A stretch of DNA of 64,000 nucleotides, from positions 51,223 through 115,222 of the forward strand of contig NZ_JASHIK010000017.1 of assembly GCF_030733745.1 (NCBI RefSeq). Direction: 5' to 3'. The position numbers were made by a program, and so were the translations under genes. The stretch is from Stappia sp. MMSF_3263. Lineage in GTDB: Bacteria; Pseudomonadota; Alphaproteobacteria; Rhizobiales; Stappiaceae. This document shows, piece by piece, positions 52,248-59,772 of this stretch (positions are counted from its first letter, which is position 1; each line of letters begins with the position of its first letter). Below the pieces are notes generated by a model, which searched no databases, was not told the origin of the DNA, and worked only from the letters and a program-made list of their open reading frames with translations.

Positions 52248-55200
52248 TCACCCCTCGATGCGCACCACCTCGATGGAGACCTCGGCGCCGCCGACCTCGT
52301 GGGTGGCGCGAATGCCCCCCTCCAGCGCGCCGCCGATGGTCAGCTCGAGCGCCAGCGTGTCCTGTGCGATGCGGGCGCGATGCTCCTCGACCGCCTGGAC
52401 GAGGGCCTCGGGCAGCACCAGGTTGAGGCGGATGCGGTCGGTGACCTGCAGCCCGCCCTCCTTGCGCGTCTGCTGGATGAGACGGACGATGTCGCGGGCG
52501 TGGCCTTCGCGCTCCAGCTCCGGATAGACGCGCGTGTCCACGACGACGACGCCGCGGCTGGCATCGAAAAGACCCGTGTCCGAGCCTTCCGGCGCCATCA
52601 CACGCATCGTGTAGTCGTCGGCCGACAGCTCGACGCCGGCCAGTTCGACAATGCCGTCGGGGCGCAGCGTCCAGTTGCCGGTCTTGGAGGCGATCATCAC
52701 CTCCTTCATCTTCTGACCCAACCGCTTGCCGATCTGCGGCTTGACGACAAGGCTGTGCTCGCCGACCGAGAGCGGGTCGGCCTCCAGCACCAGATCCTTG
52801 ACGTTGACCTCGTCGGCGATCAGCTGGGCGTAGGGGCGCAGGTCCTCGATGTCGACATGGGCGACGGTCAGCGTCTTCAGCGGCAGGCGGGCGCGCAGCC
52901 GCTTGGTCTCGCGCAGCGACATGACCGAGGCGCAGACGTCGCGGATGAGATCCATGCGGCGGACGAGATCGGGATCGTGCGGCAGCTTCGCCGCTTCCGG
53001 CCAGTCGGCCAGATGCACGGACAGCTCGCCCGTCAGCCCCTTGTAGATGCGCTCGGCGACGAAGGGCATCATCGGCGCCAGGGTGCGCATCAGGTGCGTC
53101 AGCACCGTGTAGAGCGTGTCCAGCGCGTCGCGCTTGTCGTCGTCGAGATCCTCGCCCCAGAACCGGGCGCGCGAGCGGCGGATGTACCAGTTGTTGAGCG
53201 CGTCGATATAGCCCGGCACATGGCTGTAGGCCGAGGGGATGTCATAGGCATCGAGCGAGCCCTCGACCTTCTCGATCAGCTCGCGCGTCTTGGCCAGGAT
53301 GTAGCGGTCGAGCAGGTTCTCCTGATCGAAACGCAGGCGCGCCTTGTACTGGTCCGCATTGGCGTAGAGCGTGAAGAAGTAGTACGCGCTCCAGATCGGG
53401 ATGATCGCCTGGCGCAGGGCCTGGGCGATGCCGCGACCGTCCTTGGCAACCGCAAGGTCGCCGCCGACCAGCAGCGGCGAGGACAGCATGTACCAGCGCA
53501 GCGCGTCCGCCCCGTAGGTGTCGAAGACACCGACGGGATCGGGATAGTTCATCAGCCGCTTGGACAGCTTCTGCTTGTTCTCGTCGAGCACCACGCCGTG
53601 GCAGACCGCGTTGCGGAACGGCGCGCGGTCGAAGATCGCGGTCGAAAGCACCATCAGCGTGTAGAACCAGCCGCGCGTCTGGGCGACATATTCGACGATG
53701 AAGTCGGCCGGGAAGTTCCGCTCGAAATGCTCCTTGTTCTCGAACGGATAGTGCTGCTGGGCGAAAGGCATCGAGCCTGAATCGAACCACACGTCGAGCA
53801 CTTCCGGCACGCGGCGCATCATCGACTTGCCGGTCGGGTCGTCCGGATTGGGGCGCACCAGTTCGTCGATCATCGGGCGGTGCAGATTGTCGACCGTGAC
53901 GCCGAAATCGCGCTCCAGCTCCTCGATGGACCCGTAGACGTCGGTGCGCGGATAGTTCGGATCGTCGCTGATCCAGACCGGAATCGGGCAGCCCCAGAAG
54001 CGGTTGCGCGAGATGTTCCAGTCGCGGGCGTTCTCCAGCCACTTGCCGAACTGGCCGTCGCGCACATGCGAGGGGATCCAGTCGATCTCACGGTTGAGCT
54101 CGACCATCCGGTCCTTGAACTGCGACACGGCCACGTACCAGGCGTCGATCGCCTTGTAGATCAGCGGCGTGTCGGTGCGCCAGCAATGCGGATAGTCATG
54201 CAAATAGGTCTCGTGGCGATAGACGGTATCACCGCGCGCCTTGAGGTCGCGGATGATGTCCTTGTTGGCCTCGATGACGTTCTGGCCGGCATAGTCGGCG
54301 ACTTCGGCAGTGAAGTTGCCAGCCTCGTCGACCGGAACGACCAGGGGAATGCCGCGATCGCGGGCAAGCTCGAAGTCGTCCTCGCCGAAGCCCGGCGCGA
54401 TATGCACGCAGCCGGTGCCGTCGCCAGCCTCGACGAAGTCGGCGGCAAGCACGGCAAAGGCGTTCTCTGTCCTGGCGAAGTAGGGGAAAAGCGGCTCATA
54501 GGCGGTGCCGGCCAGCGCCGAACCCTTGAGGGCGTCGACCTTCGTCCACTCGCCGAACTCGCGCTCGTAGCGCTCCAGCGCGGCTTCCGCCAGCACGACG
54601 CGCACGCCGTCCTTTTCCAGCACGGCGTAGTCGAGATCGGGCGAGACGGCAAGCGCAAGGTTGGACGGCAGCGTCCAGGGCGTCGTCGTCCAGGCCAGCA
54701 GCCGCGTCGGCACGGAGGCGAAGCGTTCGCCCTTCAGCAGGAAGCCGACGGTGAGCGCCGGGTCCTGGCGCTCGCGATAGGAATTGTCGAGCCGCGTCTC
54801 GAAGTTGGAGAGCGGCGTCTGCACCGCCCAGGAATAGGGCACGACCCGGTAGCCGCGATAGACCAGATCCTTGTTCCAGAGCTGCTTGAAGCCCCAGATC
54901 ACGCTCTCCATGAAGGAGAGGTTCATGGTCTTGTAGTCGTTCTCGAAATCGACCCAGCGGCCCTGTCGCTCGACATAGTAGCGCCACTCGTTGGTGAAGC
55001 GCATGACCGAGACCGAGCAATGCTCGTTGAACTTGCCGATGCCGTATTCGAGGATCTCGTTGCGCCCCGAAATGCCAAGTTCCTTTTCCGAGGTCAGCTC
55101 CGCCGGCAGGCCGTGGCAGTCCCAGCCGAACCGGCGCACGACGCAGTCGCCGCGCATGGTGCGGTAGCGCGGGATCAGGTCCTTGACGAAGCCGGTGGCC

Positions 55201-55385
55201 AGGTGCCCGTAATGCGGCAACCCGTTGGCGAAGGGAGGGCCGTCATAGAAGACATATTCGCCCGAACCGTCCTCCTTGCGCCGGTTCTCCACCGAAGCCT
55301 CGAAAATCCGGTTCTCTTCCCAGAACTTGAGGATGTCTTCCTCGAGCTTGGGGAAATTGGGATTAGGATCGATGGCTTCGTACAT
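52248..55385 (-). CDS. ileS: Isoleucyl-tRNA synthetase, eukaryote-like type 2
   Basis: 1045 residues from ATG 55383-55385; the in-frame extension upstream is not protein-like. The class I HIGH motif is PHYGHL and the KMSKS motif is KLSKR in NKQKLSKRLMNYPDP. The N-terminus (FPKLEEDILKFWEENRIFE), GPPFANGLPHYGHL, YSWAVQTPLSNFE and YGADALRWYM all match the type 2 (eukaryotic cytosolic-like) IleRS, not the usual bacterial type 1 with its DIHIGHA, KMSKS and C-terminal zinc site. Type 2 enzymes generally resist mupirocin. It may be the housekeeping gene or a second copy. No regulatory T-box seen. Confidence 0.92.
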   Translation of the reverse strand: MYEAIDPNPNFPKLEEDILKFWEENRIFEASVENRRKEDGSGEYVFYDGPPFANGLPHYGHLATGFVKDLIPRYRTMRGDCVVRRFGWDCHGLPAELTSEKELGISGRNEILEYGIGKFNEHCSVSVMRFTNEWRYYVERQGRWVDFENDYKTMNLSFMESVIWGFKQLWNKDLVYRGYRVVPYSWAVQTPLSNFETRLDNSYRERQDPALTVGFLLKGERFASVPTRLLAWTTTPWTLPSNLALAVSPDLDYAVLEKDGVRVVLAEAALERYEREFGEWTKVDALKGSALAGTAYEPLFPYFARTENAFAVLAADFVEAGDGTGCVHIAPGFGEDDFELARDRGIPLVVPVDEAGNFTAEVADYAGQNVIEANKDIIRDLKARGDTVYRHETYLHDYPHCWRTDTPLIYKAIDAWYVAVSQFKDRMVELNREIDWIPSHVRDGQFGKWLENARDWNISRNRFWGCPIPVWISDDPNYPRTDVYGSIEELERDFGVTVDNLHRPMIDELVRPNPDDPTGKSMMRRVPEVLDVWFDSGSMPFAQQHYPFENKEHFERNFPADFIVEYVAQTRGWFYTLMVLSTAIFDRAPFRNAVCHGVVLDENKQKLSKRLMNYPDPVGVFDTYGADALRWYMLSSPLLVGGDLAVAKDGRGIAQALRQAIIPIWSAYYFFTLYANADQYKARLRFDQENLLDRYILAKTRELIEKVEGSLDAYDIPSAYSHVPGYIDALNNWYIRRSRARFWGEDLDDDKRDALDTLYTVLTHLMRTLAPMMPFVAERIYKGLTGELSVHLADWPEAAKLPHDPDLVRRMDLIRDVCASVMSLRETKRLRARLPLKTLTVAHVDIEDLRPYAQLIADEVNVKDLVLEADPLSVGEHSLVVKPQIGKRLGQKMKEVMIASKTGNWTLRPDGIVELAGVELSADDYTMRVMAPEGSDTGLFDASRGVVVVDTRVYPELEREGHARDIVRLIQQTRKEGGLQVTDRIRLNLVLPEALVQAVEEHRARIAQDTLALELTIGGALEGGIRATHEVGGAEVSIEVVRIEG

Positions 55386-55549
55386 CACGAATGTCCCGTT
55401 GTTCTTGTCCGCCCGGTTCGGGCAAGGAATGCGACCGCGTCCGGTCGAACGGTGGGTTAGCCGACCGGCGGGCAAAATACAATCGCCGGCACGCAAGAGC
55501 CGCGCCCAAGGCACCTTGCGCGAGCCGCTCACCCGGAGCGCCTTTGCCC

Positions 55550-56875
55550 TCAGGCGCGGGTCACCTTGGGGTCGCTCGCCGGATAGCGGCCGCGCGTGTC
55601 GACGATCAGCGGCGCGACACGGGCGATCATCTCGTAGTCGAACGCGTCATGGTCGGTGGCGATGATCACCGCGTCCTGGGCCGCGACCGTCGCCTCGTCG
55701 GCGAGGACGCTTTCAAGCCGCGTGCCTCCGTCCAGCGTCAGCGCGGGCACGAAGGGATCGGCATAGGAAAGCACCCCTCCCCGTTTGGCGATGCCGTCCA
55801 TCACCATCAGGCTCGGCGACTCGCGAATGTCGTCGATGTTCTTCTTGAAGGCGGCACCGAGCACCAGCACGCGAGAGCCGTTCAGCGCCTTGCGATGTCC
55901 GTTCAGCGCGTCCATCAGCTTCTCGACGATGAAGTCCGGCATGTAGCGGTTGATCTCGCCGGCAAGCTCGATGAAACGGGTGTGGAGCCCGTATTCGCGG
56001 GCCTTCCAGGTGAGGTAGAACGGGTCGACCGGAATGCAGTGACCGCCGACGCCCGGCCCCGGATAGAAGGCGGTGAAGCCGAAAGGCTTGGTGGCGGCGG
56101 CGCGGATCACGTCGAAAATGTCGATGCCCATGCGGTCGGCCAGCGTCTTCATCTCGTTGACGAGGCCGATATTGACCGCCCGGTGGATGTTCTCCAGCAG
56201 CTTGGTCATCTCCGCGACCCGGGTCGAGGCGACCGGAACGAGCGTGTCGACGGCACCGCCATAGAGGGCCTGCGCCGCCGCGAGGCAGTTCTGCGTCACG
56301 CCGCTCACCACCTTGGGGATCTGGCGGATGCCGAAGCTGGCATTGCCGGGATCCTCACGCTCGGGCGAATAGACGACGAAGATGTCCTTGCCGACGACGA
56401 GATCGTCACGCGCCATCTCGGGCAGCATGTCGTCCTCGGTGGTGCCGGGATAGGTGGTCGATTCCAGCGCCACGACCTGGCCGGGGCGCAGATGCGGGCG
56501 AATGCGCCGCGCCGCGTCGAGGATGTAGCCGATATCGGGGTCATGAAAACGGCCGAGCGGCGTCGGCACGCAGATGATCAGCGCGTCGCACTCGGCCGAA
56601 CGGCTAAAATCGTCCGTCGCCTCGAAGGCGCTGGCGAAACGCACCTCCTCGCGGGTCTTGCCGACATAACGGCGGAAGCCGCGATCGGCATTCAGCTCGG
56701 CGATCTTGGCCGTATCGACATCGAAACCGATGACCGCATGGCCCAGCTCGGAAAAGCGCAGGGCAAGCGGAAGGCCGACATAGCCGAGACCGATGACGCC
56801 GATCACGGCGGTACGGTCGTCAAGGCGCTGGCGCAGGTCGGTGAGTGCCTGGGGTGCGGTCATTTCGGCTGCCAT
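55550..56875 (-). CDS. Nucleotide-sugar (UDP-GlcNAc/UDP-ManNAc-type) 6-dehydrogenase
   Basis: 441 residues. NAD-binding GVIGLGYVGLPLALRFSELG near residue 25, catalytic Cys in GPGVGGHCIPVDPFYLTWKA (~residue 265), and ESTTYPGTTED. The sequence groups with WbpA/TviB-type dehydrogenases of the UDP-glucose/GDP-mannose family, which feed uronic sugars into surface polysaccharides. The start is either 56875 or the ATG four codons later; neither has a clear ribosome site. No other polysaccharide genes are nearby. Confidence 0.88.
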   Translation of the reverse strand: MAAEMTAPQALTDLRQRLDDRTAVIGVIGLGYVGLPLALRFSELGHAVIGFDVDTAKIAELNADRGFRRYVGKTREEVRFASAFEATDDFSRSAECDALIICVPTPLGRFHDPDIGYILDAARRIRPHLRPGQVVALESTTYPGTTEDDMLPEMARDDLVVGKDIFVVYSPEREDPGNASFGIRQIPKVVSGVTQNCLAAAQALYGGAVDTLVPVASTRVAEMTKLLENIHRAVNIGLVNEMKTLADRMGIDIFDVIRAAATKPFGFTAFYPGPGVGGHCIPVDPFYLTWKAREYGLHTRFIELAGEINRYMPDFIVEKLMDALNGHRKALNGSRVLVLGAAFKKNIDDIRESPSLMVMDGIAKRGGVLSYADPFVPALTLDGGTRLESVLADEATVAAQDAVIIATDHDAFDYEMIARVAPLIVDTRGRYPASDPKVTRA

Positions 56876-56985
56876 CGGTGAAAGGTCAGGGTCGGAACCA
56901 GCCGTGTCGCACAGGCAGGGCGCGGCGGCAAGAGCCATGCCAACCGGCGGGGAAGCAACGGGGCCCGTCGGTCACGGACAAACGG

Positions 56986-59757
56986 TCATTTGGTCACGGT
57001 GCCCTTGGCGGTTTTCGCACTGACGGCTTTGGGCTTGCCGAAAGACGCCCACTTCTGGACCAGCCGGTCGAACATCTCCCGCCGGCGATCGACGATCGCG
57101 ACAGGCAGATCGTTGATGGGCAGATGGCTGAACGCCTCGGGATCGACATGTGTGAGATCCTCCGCGAGGGAGATCAGAGGCTTCTCGGCACTGCCCTCGA
57201 CACGAATGCCGGTGGTAAGAACCGTGCGCCCCTCCCCGCCGAACACGGCCTCGACCCGGTAGGTGATCTGCTTCAACCGAAGGGAGCGCGGATGAAGGGT
57301 GGTCGCCGTGATGAGCTTGTAGGTCACACCGCGCAACTGGTTGTCATGGAGTATGCGCAGGAACTCCTCGATGCCGAGATTCTGCAGGATCTGGTTGACC
57401 TCCGACGGCGCGTAGGCAATGGCGTAGAAGCTTTCGAAGCCGGTTCCCTGCCCCTGCGCGTGGGCAAGTTCCATGCGCGACTTGGCATAGGACGGGTCCA
57501 TTTCGCCCCGGCGAAAATAAGCCCGCTCGAAATATTTCCGCTTCGACGAGGGACCAAGCACGCTCTCCACAACCGTGGCCGGCTCGTCCCCCGCCGTGCG
57601 CCAGACGCGCTCGCCATTGGGAAATTCGAGGACGATGCCGTTCGGCACGAGGTCCGGCGGGTTTTCCGGATCGATGACGACGCGTTTCCATCGCTCGGGT
57701 GCGAGCGACCAGGCTTTCTGACGGATCGGCCCGATGAACGTCTCCCGGCTGCCCAGCGCCGCCGGTCGCCCGCGCGGCGGCCGAACCACAGCCGGCCCCA
57801 CCACCGTTGCGGAGGATGCAGGTGCGATCGACCGATCGAGGCCCTGACGCATGGCCTGGCCAGCGCGGGCGCTTGCAAGGGCGGCATCGGGATCGCGTCC
57901 CGTCGCGCGCGCCATGCCGCGCGTGATCGCATCATTGAGAAAGTCGTAGCCCTCGCGGATGAACCCCATTTTCCTCCACTCCCCCTTGAGGCGAACGAAG
58001 GCGTTCGGGTTTCCGGCCATCCGGCGGGCGAGGTCGTCCTCCAGCCGCTCCAGTCCGCCGAAGCCGGCGGCATAGTCGTCCAGGCGCTTCCTGTCGGCCA
58101 GATAGGCGGCGCTTTGTGCTTCCGCTACGGGCGGGGACTGCACCGCCGCCTCTGCGGCAGCAGGAGGAAGCTCGACCGGACGCGACGCTTCAACAGCTTC
58201 CAGCGGCGACGGAGCTGCAGCGCGGGCCGGTGGAAGGGTCGGTGGAGGGGTCGGTGGAGGGGTCGGTGGCACCGGAGGATCGCCCGCCAGGGTGAACCGT
58301 GTCACGCCGGCCTCGCCCGACGACAGCCGGCGACTTGCGGCGCGCGCCGCCTCCAGCGCTTTCGCGGCTGCCTCGCGCATTTCGCCGAGCGCCCGGCCCC
58401 GGCGAACGGCGGCCGCCCCTTGCGCAAGGCCGGCGACGCCGACCGGCAGCATGACGAGCGACAGGGCCCCGAGCCACCAGCCGAGCCGCGCGGTTTCCGG
58501 ATCGCTGGCAACGAGAAGGGAGGCATCGACCATCGCGAGACGATTGAACTCCTCCCGCTCCAGGTTCCGGGCCTCGACCATGCCCTCGTGCACGGAAATC
58601 GCGGCGGTCTGAAAGCCCAGATCGGCAATACCGATCAAGACCCCCGCGAGCAGCCCGCCCACGCCGAACGAGGCAATCGCGAGTGCCACGGCCAGCACCG
58701 TCGCCTTGGCGGCAAAGTCGTCTGCGTCCGTCCATGCCCTGCTTGCCTCCGCGATCAACTCGTCGAGAAGAGTCCGGACAACGGAACCGGGTGCGTCGTC
58801 CGCAGCGATGATGTCGGCGGCCATGACCAGCAGCGGCCGGAACTTCGACCAGTCCACCCGCCCGGCAAGTTCGTCCTCCAGCTCGAGTGCGGTGGCGCGG
58901 CACTGGCCGATACACAGGCCGACAATGCGTCTGATGGCGGCCGCGCGCGCGGCGGCCGGCAGGCCCAGGATCTCGACAAGGGCCCCGGGCAGCGCCGGAT
59001 GCGTTGGGTCTCGCCAGGGCCCGAGATGCTGGACGATCAGAAGCACGGGGTGGCGAAGATAGAGCGCTTCCCGCAGGGCCTCGTCGCCGATCGCGCCGAG
59101 CCCCTGCAGCACGCGGAACCTGGGATCGGCGGCCGCCTCGCCGCCCTCCATGGCGCGCCAGGGGACATAGCCGACAGCAGCCCAGACAAGCCCGATCCTG
59201 TCGCCGCGCTCGGCCAGGTCTCGCTCGTGGCGATCCGCGGGCAGGCGGGGCGACTGCGGTGCGGCGGCGACCGACGGGCCCACGGCCGCCTCTCCGGCCG
59301 CTGGCCGATACGGCTGCAGCTCCGGCAGGACGGACACCTCGTCATAGAGCGGCACGAAACGCGCCCGCGAGACGAAGGGCAGCCAATCGCGCATGGCGCG
59401 CGTCAGACCCTCGATCTCGGCTGCCGCGTCGGGGCCGCGCAGATAGCGTTCGCCGAGATCGTCGGCAACGGCACGCATGCGCTCGAAGGCCGAAACGCCG
59501 CATTGCCCGGCCGCCGCTTCCAGGGCACCGCGCAAGGCCTCTTTGTCGACCTCGAAATCCGTCTGCGAATAGGCTGTCGCGAGCAGTCCCGACCGTGCGA
59601 CCCCGCTCACTCCGGCCCAGTCGTCATCGGACCGCGTGAAGGGCTGCAGGTGTTTCAGCGGAATGGCCCTTCGGGCGGCAAGAATGGCCGCCCCCCGCGC
59701 GCGCAACCGGCACAGGACCGACGCAAGTTCCAGATCGTCGGGACAGCCGGGAACCAT
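56986..59757 (-). CDS. Large polymorphic-toxin-like protein of unknown function
   Basis: About 923 residues (a GTG two codons earlier is an alternative). Parts in order: an N-terminal alpha-rich domain (~1-165), a Pro/Ala linker, a second helical region (~200-340), two long hydrophobic stretches (~350-380 and ~425-450) with a coiled-coil-like Ala/Glu/Arg segment after them, a Pro-rich hinge (~495-510, VPPTPPPTPPPTLPP), a helical spacer, and a C-terminal domain (~690-923). The last contains MELAHAQGQGTGFES and APSEVNQILQNLGIEEFLR, which look like a catalytic module joined by a hinge. The layout is that of polymorphic toxins, but no PAAR, RHS, VgrG, LXG or immunity gene is seen. It lies 15 bp after the 956-residue gene. 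Confidence 0.6.
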   Translation of the reverse strand: MVPGCPDDLELASVLCRLRARGAAILAARRAIPLKHLQPFTRSDDDWAGVSGVARSGLLATAYSQTDFEVDKEALRGALEAAAGQCGVSAFERMRAVADDLGERYLRGPDAAAEIEGLTRAMRDWLPFVSRARFVPLYDEVSVLPELQPYRPAAGEAAVGPSVAAAPQSPRLPADRHERDLAERGDRIGLVWAAVGYVPWRAMEGGEAAADPRFRVLQGLGAIGDEALREALYLRHPVLLIVQHLGPWRDPTHPALPGALVEILGLPAAARAAAIRRIVGLCIGQCRATALELEDELAGRVDWSKFRPLLVMAADIIAADDAPGSVVRTLLDELIAEASRAWTDADDFAAKATVLAVALAIASFGVGGLLAGVLIGIADLGFQTAAISVHEGMVEARNLEREEFNRLAMVDASLLVASDPETARLGWWLGALSLVMLPVGVAGLAQGAAAVRRGRALGEMREAAAKALEAARAASRRLSSGEAGVTRFTLAGDPPVPPTPPPTPPPTLPPARAAAPSPLEAVEASRPVELPPAAAEAAVQSPPVAEAQSAAYLADRKRLDDYAAGFGGLERLEDDLARRMAGNPNAFVRLKGEWRKMGFIREGYDFLNDAITRGMARATGRDPDAALASARAGQAMRQGLDRSIAPASSATVVGPAVVRPPRGRPAALGSRETFIGPIRQKAWSLAPERWKRVVIDPENPPDLVPNGIVLEFPNGERVWRTAGDEPATVVESVLGPSSKRKYFERAYFRRGEMDPSYAKSRMELAHAQGQGTGFESFYAIAYAPSEVNQILQNLGIEEFLRILHDNQLRGVTYKLITATTLHPRSLRLKQITYRVEAVFGGEGRTVLTTGIRVEGSAEKPLISLAEDLTHVDPEAFSHLPINDLPVAIVDRRREMFDRLVQKWASFGKPKAVSAKTAKGTVTK
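58229..58264 (-). repeat. Three 12-bp tandem repeats encoding the Pro-rich hinge
   Basis: GGTGGAAGGGTC then GGTGGAGGGGTC twice on the plus strand (58229-58240, 58241-58252, 58253-58264), plus a partial fourth. Copy-number change here would lengthen or shorten the Pro-rich hinge by four residues without shifting the frame. Confidence 0.8.
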
Positions 59758-59772
59758 CGCCACGGAACGGGA

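Noticed and set aside
56986..59757. RHS/YD-repeat toxin, VgrG or PAAR protein
   Set aside because: No YD repeats, PAAR or RHS core motifs were found; only the general toxin-like layout is supported.
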